This document shows, in pieces, positions 1 through 5,360 of a stretch of 5,849 nt of DNA. Numbering within the stretch: the first letter of the stretch is position 1; every line of letters starts with the position of its first letter. The stretch is from Oscillospiraceae bacterium. Lineage in GTDB: Bacteria; Bacillota_A; Clostridia; Oscillospirales; Oscillospiraceae. The position numbers and the translations under genes were made by a program. The notes under the pieces are model-generated. The model saw only the letters and a list, made by a program, of their open reading frames with translations, did not search any database and had not been told where the DNA came from. The stretch lies in NCBI GenBank assembly GCA_017550765.1, contig JAFZOC010000218.1, positions 1 to 5,849 of the forward strand, given 5' to 3'.

Positions 1-260
1 ACCCCAAGGTGCTGATCCTGGACGAGGCCACCTCCGCGCTGGACACGGTCACCGAGCAGCGGATCCAGGCCTCCCTGGACGAACTGAGCCAGGGCCGCAC
101 CACCATCATCATCGCCCACCGGCTCTCCACCGTGAAGAACGCCGACCGCATCGCCGTGGTGGAGGGTGAACATATCATCGAGCAGGGCAGCCATCAGGAG
201 CTGATGGCCAAAAACGGCGCGTATGCGGCGCTGTGCCGCGCGCAGAACTTGGGAGGCTGA
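1..260 (+). CDS. ABC transporter ATP-binding protein, C-terminal fragment (exporter type)
   Basis: This is the 3' end of a gene whose start lies outside the window; the reading frame begins with the codon at position 3 and 85 residues are visible. The fragment opens with Walker B (VLILDE, with the catalytic Glu), followed by the D-loop (SALD) and the H-loop ([10 protein letters not shown], switch His). It ends with the usual tail in which an EQGSHQEL stretch precedes the C-terminal helix. This order and wording are typical of the nucleotide-binding domain of type IV exporters (MsbA/LmrA/MdlB-like half transporters with fused membrane domains), which use ATP to export lipids, drugs or peptides. 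Walker A, the signature motif and any membrane domain are outside the window, so the substrate cannot be inferred. The stop codon is 5 nt before the next gene, which suggests co-transcription. Confidence 0.93.
   Translation, partial: PKVLILDEATSALDTVTEQRIQASLDELSQGRTTIIIAHRLSTVKNADRIAVVEGEHIIEQGSHQELMAKNGAYAALCRAQNLGG
251..256 (+). promoter_or_regulatory. Ribosome binding site fixing the start of the acetyltransferase gene
   Basis: GGGAGG lies 9 nt before the ATG at 266. It overlaps the last codons of the ABC transporter gene. It supports ATG 266 over an in-frame non-ATG start near 233, which would overlap the upstream gene by 28 nt and has no comparable Shine-Dalgarno sequence. Confidence 0.75.
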
Positions 261-265
261 GAGAG

Positions 266-841
266 ATGCTGGAGATCCGAAAAGGCGGTCACAAGGACCT
301 GGAGCGCGTCTACAGCGTCTTCGAGATCGACTTCGACAAGAAAGAGCTGCTGCCCAGGCTGGGCGTCCATCTGGCCATCAGCAAGGGCGATATGGAACTG
401 CTGATCGTCTACGACGAGGAGAGCCAGATCGAAGTCGCCTACGCCCTGGCCTTCTGCCGGGGGCTCTACGGCTACGTGCTGCTCAAGTATCTCAGCGTCC
501 TGCCTTGGTATCGGGGGAAGGGCGCCGGCATCCAGGCCATGCGCCTGCTGAACAAGCGGTACGAGGGCGTCCAGGGCATCCTGGCCGAGCTCACGGTCTT
601 CGATCCCGAGGACGACGGCAGCACCCTGCGCAAGCTCCGGAAGTTCTTCTCCCGCTTCGGCTACGAGCCGGTGGACAGCGACTATCGCCTGGCCGGCGCG
701 GAGGTGGAGCTGATGGTCAAGCCCGTGAAGGGCACGGCTGAGATCGGGCCCGTGGCCCACCGCATCATCCGGGACTTCTACTCCCGGGTGCTGGGACCGA
801 CGAGCATGGAGCGGACGATCGACATCCGCAGGAAGGGATGA
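266..841 (+). CDS. GNAT-family N-acetyltransferase-like protein
   Basis: The product has 191 residues, a usual length for a single GNAT domain. GNAT enzymes transfer an acetyl group from acetyl-CoA to an amine on a small molecule or protein. The strongest sign is motif A: a hydrophobic strand (about residues 70-79, YVLLKYLSVLP) leads into YRGKGAGIQAMRLL (82-95). This contains the R-x-x-G-x-G/A acetyl-CoA pyrophosphate loop and the helix after it. A later RKFFSRFGYEPV segment (125-136) resembles the motif B 'aromatic-x-x-x-GF/Y' region. The last 40 residues or so extend past the core fold. The protein is soluble, with no signal peptide or membrane segment. The substrate cannot be read from the sequence. 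The gene lies 5 nt after the ABC transporter gene and overlaps the HAD gene by an ATGA, so all three are probably one transcript. Confidence 0.85.
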   Translation: MLEIRKGGHKDLERVYSVFEIDFDKKELLPRLGVHLAISKGDMELLIVYDEESQIEVAYALAFCRGLYGYVLLKYLSVLPWYRGKGAGIQAMRLLNKRYEGVQGILAELTVFDPEDDGSTLRKLRKFFSRFGYEPVDSDYRLAGAEVELMVKPVKGTAEIGPVAHRIIRDFYSRVLGPTSMERTIDIRRKG

Positions 842-1500
842 GGGCGGCATTTGCCGTCCTCTTCGACATGGACGGGGTGCTCCTGGACTCCGAGCGGGCG
901 GTGCTGGCCGTCTGGCAGGGGCTGGGGGCGGAACTGGGCCTGGCGGAGGTCGGGGAAGTCTTTCGCCGCTGCATCGGCACCAACAAGGCCCGCACCGGGG
1001 AGATCTTCCGCAGCGCCTATCCGGGGCTGGACTTCGCGCGCTTCGACGGCGAGGCCCGGCGCCGCTTCCGGGCGCGCTACGGCGGGGGCCGCCTGCCGCT
1101 GAAGCCCGGCGCGGCGGAGATCCTGGCCGCCCTGCGGGAGCGGGAGGTCCCGCTGGCCCTGGCGTCCTCCACCGAGCGCGCGGTGGTCCGGCAGGAGCTG
1201 GACGAGGCGGGGCTCCTGACCTTCTTCGACGCCCTGGTCTGCGGGGACGAGGTGACGCGCTCCAAGCCGGATCCGGAGATCTTCCTCCGGGCGGCGGCGA
1301 AGCTGGACATGGCGCCGCGGCGCTGTTTCGTGGTCGAGGACAGCTTCAACGGCGTCCGGGCGGCAGCCGCCGCGGGCATGCGGCCGCTGATGGTGCCGGA
1401 CATGGTGCCCCCGGACGAAGAGATGGAGCGCCTGGCCGAGGGGATCTTCCCGGACCTCGCCGCCGCGGGACGGTATCTGACCGGAGCGCTGGACGACTGA
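838..1500 (+). CDS. HAD-superfamily hydrolase, beta-phosphoglucomutase-like (subfamily IA)
   Basis: The product is a 220-residue cytosolic phosphatase or phosphomutase with all four HAD motifs. Motif I is LFDMDGVLLDSE, with nucleophile Asp10 and acid/base Asp12. Motif II is the Ser in LALASS (Ser110). Motif III is Lys143 in RSKPDPEIF. Motif IV is VVEDSFNGVRAAAAAGM, with Glu167 and Asp168 binding Mg2+. Residues of about 18-85 form the small helical cap typical of the beta-PGM/phosphoglycolate phosphatase branch. DGVLLDSE and SKPDPEIF favour a sugar-phosphate phosphatase or beta-phosphoglucomutase-type enzyme, but the substrate is not determined by these motifs. The start is the ATG of an ATGA overlap with the preceding gene. 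The AGGAAGGG just before it sits close to the ATG, so translational coupling is likely. This is the last gene of its operon; a terminator begins 24 nt after the stop. Confidence 0.92.
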   Translation: MRAAFAVLFDMDGVLLDSERAVLAVWQGLGAELGLAEVGEVFRRCIGTNKARTGEIFRSAYPGLDFARFDGEARRRFRARYGGGRLPLKPGAAEILAALREREVPLALASSTERAVVRQELDEAGLLTFFDALVCGDEVTRSKPDPEIFLRAAAKLDMAPRRCFVVEDSFNGVRAAAAAGMRPLMVPDMVPPDEEMERLAEGIFPDLAAAGRYLTGALDD

Positions 1501-1524
1501 ACTGGATATCTGGCAGCGGAGATG

Positions 1525-1556
1525 AAAAGATCCCAACGGGCCCGTTGGGATCTTTT
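1525..1556 (+). terminator. Intrinsic terminator, perfect 32-bp palindrome
   Basis: The left arm AAAAGATCCCAACGGG (1525-1540) is followed at once by its exact reverse complement (1541-1556), with no spacer. In RNA a few central bases (within GGGCCC) must open to form the loop. The stem ends in TCTTTT on the + strand and, by symmetry, also on the - strand, so it could terminate in both directions. The U-tract is short because the Ts are part of the palindrome. It lies 24 nt after the HAD stop codon and separates that operon from the sigma factor operon. Confidence 0.82.
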
Positions 1557-1586
1557 GGCGTGTATGCGCGCTTTTTGGGAAAGCGT

Positions 1587-1613
1587 GGAACTCTTTTTCT
1601 GTCTTTTGCGACT
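1587..1613 (+). promoter_or_regulatory. Candidate ECF-type promoter of the sigma factor operon
   Basis: A GGAACT element (1587-1592) is followed, after a 16-nt T-rich spacer (1593-1608), by CGACT (1609-1613). This matches the general layout of promoters read by ECF sigma factors: a GGAAC-type -35 element, 16-17 nt, and a CG-containing -10 element. A start about 6-8 nt beyond the -10 element would give a leader of roughly 20 nt that carries the strong ribosome binding site at 1623-1630. Lying directly before an ECF sigma gene, it suggests autoregulation. No good sigma-A -10/-35 pair is visible in the same interval. Element spacing is seen directly; sigma specificity is inferred. Confidence 0.62.
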
Positions 1614-1622
1614 GTATGGGTG

Positions 1623-1630
1623 AAAGGAGG
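1623..1630 (+). promoter_or_regulatory. Strong ribosome binding site fixing the sigma factor start
   Basis: AAAGGAGG is a near-perfect anti-16S match, 7 nt before ATG 1638. It rules out the longer in-frame reading that would begin inside the terminator near 1545 and run through the promoter region. Confidence 0.88.
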
Positions 1631-1637
1631 TCGGGCT

Positions 1638-2219
1638 ATGACGGACCGAGACATCGTGGATCTGTACTGGCAGCGCTCGGAGGACGCGATCCCGGCGTCG
1701 GAGCGGCTGTATGGCGCCTTCTGTCAGAGCGTCGCCTACAACGTGCTCCGCTCCCCCGAGGACGCGGAGGAGAGCGTCAACGACACCTGGCTCGCCGCCT
1801 GGAACGCCATGCCGCCCGCCAGACCGAACAGCCTCCGGGCCTTCCTGGGGAAGCTGACGCGCAACATCGCCGTGTCGCGCCTGCGCGAACGGGGCAGTCT
1901 CAAGCGGGGCGGCGGGACGGTGGCGCTGGCCCTGGAGGAGCTGGGCGAATGTCTCCCCGGGAGCTTCGATCTGGAGCGCCGGGTGGAGGCGCGGGAGCTC
2001 TGCCGCTGCATCGACCGTTTCCTGGAGAAGATCCCGGCGCGGGATAGGACGATCTTCGTGGGGCGCTATTTCTATGCGCTGACCGTGGAGGAGCTGGCCC
2101 GGCGGCTGAAGATGCGGCCCGCCGCGGTAAAGACCGCGCTCTACCGGACCCGGGGGAAACTGCTGAAAGAGCTGGAAAAGGAGGGGGAGCTGGATGGACG
2201 AGAGCGTATATCTGTTTGA
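1638..2219 (+). CDS. ECF-type RNA polymerase sigma factor (sigma-70 family)
   Basis: The product has 193 residues and contains only sigma regions 2 and 4, the ECF layout. Region 2 spans about residues 20-85: a core-binding part (YGAFCQSVAYNVLRSPEDAEE, in which the acidic PEDAEE motif is typical), then NDTWLAAWNAMP, then the -10 recognition helix area around FLGKLTRNIAVSRLRER. A variable linker follows (about 88-118). Region 4 (about 122-180) has IPARDRTIFVGRYFYALTVEELARRL and a helix-turn-helix ending in PAAVKTALYRTRGKLLKEL, which contacts the -35 element. The protein directs RNA polymerase to a small regulon, usually in response to an envelope signal. Close relatives with the opening MTDR(D/E)IV-LYW-RSE are common in gut Clostridia, usually next to a one-pass membrane protein, as here. 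The gene overlaps the next one by 26 nt. The upstream GGAACT/CGACT promoter suggests self-activation. Confidence 0.92.
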   Translation: MTDRDIVDLYWQRSEDAIPASERLYGAFCQSVAYNVLRSPEDAEESVNDTWLAAWNAMPPARPNSLRAFLGKLTRNIAVSRLRERGSLKRGGGTVALALEELGECLPGSFDLERRVEARELCRCIDRFLEKIPARDRTIFVGRYFYALTVEELARRLKMRPAAVKTALYRTRGKLLKELEKEGELDGRERISV

Positions 2220-3708
2220 GACGATCGGAGAGATCGCCGACCGCTATGTGCTGGAGGCGGGCGAGCGGCTGCGGCTCTGGGAGACGAAGAGCCGCCGGAG
2301 ACGGAGGCTTGCCCTGCGCACGCTCCTGATCGCCGCGGCGATCGCGGCGCTGATGGGCGTCACGGCCTACGCCATGGGCCTGCTGGGGCTCACGGAGCGG
2401 ATCTTCCCCGTGGCGGGGACGGAACTGGTGGTGCTGGTGCCCAACGGCCTCAAGGGCACGGAGACCTATGCGGGCAACGGGGAATGGTGGAGCTGGGCCT
2501 ATGCGCATCGCAACGATGAGGCCGACGGGAGCCTGGAGGCGCGGCAGCTGGACGAGAAGGCCCGCCGGACCTGCGCGCTCTACGGCGTGAAGACCGCGGA
2601 GGCGGCGGACGAACTCTATCGGATCGCCGGAGAGCACGGCCTGCAGCTCTACTCCGACTACGTCACCGCCCCGGACCGGGAGCGGCTCTACGCCCTCACC
2701 GGGATGAGGCCCTTCCTGACCGAAGGCGAGGAGGCGCTGGGCGGCGGCTATGTCTTCGCCGACGGCTCTTTCAAGAGCGAAGGGCGGCTGTGCATCGGGG
2801 ATCTGACGCTCTGGGTGACGCTCACCCGCTTCTCCGCGGGCACGATCTATCCCTTCTGCGGCGCGGCGCCGCTGCCGGATCATACCGAGGAGACCTGGAA
2901 CAGCGCGCAGGGCCAGACCGTCGACATCGTGCGCTGGCAGGGCGAGCGGACGGAGATCTGGTATCTCTCCGCCGACGGGGAGACCTTCGTGGCCCTGAAG
3001 CTCTATTCGCTGCCGGAGATCTGGCAGCTGGAGCGCGCCGGCATCGCGGACCGGGAGGAACTGGCCCGCATCGTCGCGGACCGCGTGGACTTCGCCGCGA
3101 TCTGTGCGCGCAACGCCGCCGCCCAGGCGCTCCTGGACGTGCCCCGGGGCGCGGAGGCCAACGCCGACGCGCTGCAGCGCCTGCAGACTTTCTACGACAG
3201 CCCCGTGTTCGCTGCCGCCCGGGAGTTCCAGAGCTTCTTCACCGCGACCTTTTACGGTGCCAGCTTCACCGGCGTCCACGGCCAGGAGGGCTATGAGGAC
3301 ATCGACCGGGAACTGGAGCGTCTCTCGGCGGACTACGGCCTCCGCTATGCCACCGGCAAGACGGTCGAGGGCGATACGGTCCGCTACGACAACGGCGTCT
3401 GGCAGCGGAAGGGTCTGGCGACGCCGGGAGGGACTGCCTGGTCGACGACGACCTGGTACATCCCCAAGGACGCTCTGTGCACCGGCATGGTCCACTATGT
3501 GAGCTACACGGAGTACCAGAGGGTCTGGACCTGTGAGACGGCGGAGGGGCAGCGGATCGTCTGCGCCACCGACGGCCCGGAGAAGATCAGCGGCTCCTAC
3601 CTGTTCTATGAGACGGAGACGGCCTGGGTGCTGGTGCGGATCGGGAACACCGACCCTGCGGTGATGGAGCAGGCCGCCGAGGACATCGACTGGAGCGCCT
3701 TCGGCTGA
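2194..3708 (+). CDS. Single-pass membrane protein, candidate anti-sigma factor/sensor with duplicated outer domain
   Basis: The product has 504 residues. An N-terminal cytosolic segment of about 38 residues (with a predicted amphipathic helix around IGEIADRYVLEAGERLRLWE) ends in a run of five Arg (34-38). One transmembrane helix follows (about 39-61), and the remaining 440 or so residues lie outside under the positive-inside rule. The outer part seems to hold two copies of one domain (about 140-303 and 374-503) joined by a helical linker. There is no zinc-binding HxxxCxxC anti-sigma motif and no recognisable enzyme motif. The role is inferred from topology, the 26-nt overlap with the ECF sigma gene, and the known habit of clostridial ECF genes to precede such proteins: hold the sigma factor at the membrane and respond to an outside signal. 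GGAGGGGGAG (2180-2189) precedes ATG 2194. An alternative is a sigma-regulated surface protein that does not bind sigma. Confidence 0.72.
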   Translation: MDESVYLFETIGEIADRYVLEAGERLRLWETKSRRRRRLALRTLLIAAAIAALMGVTAYAMGLLGLTERIFPVAGTELVVLVPNGLKGTETYAGNGEWWSWAYAHRNDEADGSLEARQLDEKARRTCALYGVKTAEAADELYRIAGEHGLQLYSDYVTAPDRERLYALTGMRPFLTEGEEALGGGYVFADGSFKSEGRLCIGDLTLWVTLTRFSAGTIYPFCGAAPLPDHTEETWNSAQGQTVDIVRWQGERTEIWYLSADGETFVALKLYSLPEIWQLERAGIADREELARIVADRVDFAAICARNAAAQALLDVPRGAEANADALQRLQTFYDSPVFAAAREFQSFFTATFYGASFTGVHGQEGYEDIDRELERLSADYGLRYATGKTVEGDTVRYDNGVWQRKGLATPGGTAWSTTTWYIPKDALCTGMVHYVSYTEYQRVWTCETAEGQRIVCATDGPEKISGSYLFYETETAWVLVRIGNTDPAVMEQAAEDIDWSAFG

Positions 3709-3725
3709 GCCGGGCTTTGCGAAGA

Positions 3726-3753
3726 GCGGGAGCGCCCCCATGGGGCGCCCCGC
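3726..3753 (+). other. GC-rich hairpin without U-tract between membrane-protein and lipoprotein genes
   Basis: Arms GCGGG-A-GCGCCCC (3726-3738) and GGGGCGCCCCGC (3742-3753) give a 12-bp stem with one bulged A and a CAT loop. No run of T follows on either strand, so it does not look like an ordinary intrinsic terminator. It ends 3 nt before the AAAGGAG ribosome binding site of the lipoprotein gene. It may act as a transcript stability barrier, partial attenuator or modulator of lipoprotein translation. The structure is seen directly; the role is inference. Confidence 0.6.
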
Positions 3754-3756
3754 ATG

Positions 3757-3764
3757 AAAGGAGA
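3757..3764 (+). promoter_or_regulatory. Ribosome binding site of the lipoprotein gene
   Basis: AAAGGAGA lies 9 nt before ATG 3773 and immediately after the strong hairpin at 3726-3753, so access to it could depend on that structure. It supports the start that places a complete lipoprotein signal peptide at the N-terminus. Confidence 0.8.
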
Positions 3765-3772
3765 GATCTGAG

Positions 3773-5239
3773 ATGAAACGATGGTCCGTATGCCTGCTCC
3801 TGCCGGCCCTGATCCTGGTCCTGCTCGCCGGCTGCGCCGGAGACGCCGCCCCTGAGACGGCCAGGGTCCTGGAACAGGAGACGCCGGCGCCATCCTCTGA
3901 CGCCGGCGGAGAGACGCCAAGCCCCGAGACCGGGACGGAGCCTGCCGGCGCCCATGACTGGGCCGAGCCCGACGCCGTGGACGACGGCTTCAGCTTCCGC
4001 TACGCCTGGAGGGCCAGCTGCAGCTGCGACGGCGCCAGCGATCACTTCCGCAGGGAGGAACTGCCCGCCTATGTGGAGCGCTGGGTGGACGGCGGGGAGA
4101 TCCTGGACAGTTCCTTCCTGAGCATAGACGACAGCTTTTTCGGCTGGGTCTGTTTCAGCGGCGCCCCCAAGACGGAGCTGGGCTGGAAGACGGCGCGCTA
4201 TGAGGGCCGGGACTGCTACTGCCGGGGCTTCATCGTCCACGGCGAGAAGGACGAGAGCGGGATGGGCGTCTATACCGTGAGCAGGAGCATCGCCATGGAG
4301 CCGCTGAAGATGCTGCAGGACTTCCGCTGGGACGAGGAGCATCAGGAGCTGCTGCAGCTCAGGCGGGAGCTGCCGGAACTGCAGAGCGCGGAGCTCTATG
4401 TGCCCGCTCTGGGGCAGAGCTTCCTGATGACGGATCCGGACGCCCTGGAGAGCCTGCGCCGGGCCTTCAGCGAGCCGGAGAACGAGGTGGAGCGGATCCG
4501 GGAGCTCCAGGCGGAGATCTCTGACCGGACAGGCGTCGCCCCGCTCTATCTCCGCTATGCCGACGGCAGCAGCTCCCTGGCGATCGCCGCCGGGGACGGG
4601 TCCGACGTCTGCGCCGTCTGGGGCCTGCCCGACAGCGTCTTCGGTCCCCAGAGCCTCTTCGAGCGCTTCGGCGTGCCCCTGCCCTCTCCGGGCTACAGCC
4701 ACGAGGCCGACGGCAGCACCGTCATCCAGCGCACGGTGGAGGGCCTGGACCGCTCCCTGCAGCTGGCGATCCGCCATGACTACCGCTATACGTTCGATCC
4801 TGAGGGGCGGCTGGTCCGTTTCGAGCACCGTTTCCACCGGGAGGACGGGGCCTTCGACTCCAGCGAGCTGCGGATCTATCACTACAGCGCCGACGGAAAG
4901 CCGGAGACGGTGGAGCAGCACAGCGAGAGCGCCGACAGCGGCAGCTCCGACTTCCTCGCCACCTATACCTATGACGAGGCGGGCCGGCTCACACGCTATG
5001 CCTACGACGACCGGAACGACGGTACCAGGGGCATGTACTATGAGTACCGCTACGACGAGGAGGGCCGCATCGCCGCGGTGATCTACCATTATCGGGACGG
5101 GCGCGAGGGCCTGCCCAGCGGCAACAGCTATTACTGGTACGACGAGGATGGCCAGCGCCACGCCTACGGCATGGACGAGAACGGCAATTTGGTCGGCGGC
5201 CCCGGCGGCGACGCGGGCGACGCGCCGATCCGCCGCTGA
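3773..5239 (+). CDS. Lipoprotein with C-terminal YD-like repeats
   Basis: The product has 488 residues. It begins with a type II signal peptide: MKR, a hydrophobic core (about 6-18) and lipobox LAGC with Cys21 as the lipidation site. The mature protein should be anchored to the outer face of the membrane. Residues of about 22-66 form a Pro/Glu/Thr/Ala-rich, probably disordered tether. A middle part (about 70-300), not recognised, carries CSC (83-85) and CYC (148-150) pairs. The last 150 residues or so hold at least four degenerate YD-type repeats: YTFDPEGRLVRF, YTYDEAGRLTRY, YRYDEEGRIAAV and a weaker YYWYDEDGQ...DENGNLVG. These resemble the Y-D-x-x-G-R-L units of RHS/YD proteins, but there is no RHS core or toxin tip, so it is not a polymorphic toxin. 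It lies 64 nt after the membrane-protein gene and before a terminator, probably in the sigma operon. Its function is unknown; envelope sensing or carbohydrate binding are possible. Confidence 0.85.
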   Translation: MKRWSVCLLLPALILVLLAGCAGDAAPETARVLEQETPAPSSDAGGETPSPETGTEPAGAHDWAEPDAVDDGFSFRYAWRASCSCDGASDHFRREELPAYVERWVDGGEILDSSFLSIDDSFFGWVCFSGAPKTELGWKTARYEGRDCYCRGFIVHGEKDESGMGVYTVSRSIAMEPLKMLQDFRWDEEHQELLQLRRELPELQSAELYVPALGQSFLMTDPDALESLRRAFSEPENEVERIRELQAEISDRTGVAPLYLRYADGSSSLAIAAGDGSDVCAVWGLPDSVFGPQSLFERFGVPLPSPGYSHEADGSTVIQRTVEGLDRSLQLAIRHDYRYTFDPEGRLVRFEHRFHREDGAFDSSELRIYHYSADGKPETVEQHSESADSGSSDFLATYTYDEAGRLTRYAYDDRNDGTRGMYYEYRYDEEGRIAAVIYHYRDGREGLPSGNSYYWYDEDGQRHAYGMDENGNLVGGPGGDAGDAPIRR

Positions 5240-5293
5240 GAGACGAGAGCGGGCGCGGAGAGGCCCCGTGGCCCCATATAGAACTGCACAGGG

Positions 5294-5320
5294 AAAAGAC
5301 CGCCGGAAGGCGGTCTTTTT
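5294..5320 (+). terminator. Intrinsic terminator of the sigma factor operon
   Basis: Left arm AAAAGACCGCC (5294-5304), loop GGAA (a GNRA-type tetraloop) and right arm GGCGGTCTTTT (5309-5319), followed by one more T. The GC core GACCGCC/GGCGGTC with a five-T tail is a textbook rho-independent terminator. The four leading As give it potential on the - strand as well. It lies 54 nt after the lipoprotein stop codon and just before the mfd promoter. Confidence 0.93.
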
Positions 5321-5323
5321 CGT

Positions 5324-5352
5324 TTGCGTCCGCGGCGAGATCGTGCTATACT
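5324..5352 (+). promoter_or_regulatory. Candidate extended -10 promoter of mfd
   Basis: TATACT (5347-5352) is a strong -10 hexamer with a TG one base upstream (TGCTATACT, extended -10). A weak -35 match, TTGCGT (5324-5329), lies 17 nt upstream. The expected start point falls at about 5358-5361, that is at or just before the mfd ATG. The promoter begins only 4 nt after the upstream terminator. Confidence 0.7.
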
Positions 5353-5360
5353 GCTAGGGT

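Noticed and set aside
223..741. Open frame of 172 codons in another frame over the acetyltransferase gene
   Set aside because: Arg/Gly/Ala-rich shadow translation; the GNAT frame carries the acetyl-CoA loop and a ribosome binding site.
1545..1637. Upstream extension of the sigma factor frame into the terminator
   Set aside because: The extension would cover the terminator arm and the promoter, and it lacks a ribosome binding site. ATG 1638 has a near-perfect one and gives the normal family N-terminus.
1900..3741. Long open frame (613 codons) on the - strand opposite the sigma and membrane-protein genes
   Set aside because: Its translation is rich in Arg, Pro, Gly and His with no domain pattern, and it lies antisense to two convincing genes. 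Long antisense frames are expected from the GC-rich third codon positions.
3740..3771. Two tiny open frames (ATG 3740 and ATG 3754, five codons each) before the lipoprotein, possibly a leader peptide
   Set aside because: Neither has a ribosome binding site, and the second starts inside the 3' edge of the hairpin and runs across the lipoprotein's own site. They are best explained by chance.
3587..5161. Long open frame (524 codons) on the - strand opposite the lipoprotein gene
   Set aside because: It is low-complexity Val/Ala/Gly/Pro-rich translation, antisense to a gene with a clear signal peptide and repeats. It has no supporting ribosome binding site or motifs.
5262..5281. GGCCCC-GT-GGCCCC direct repeat followed by a TATAGA that resembles a -10 element
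   Set aside because: The repeat is only 6 nt, no -35 match lies 16-18 nt upstream, and any start would be immediately followed by the terminator at 5294.
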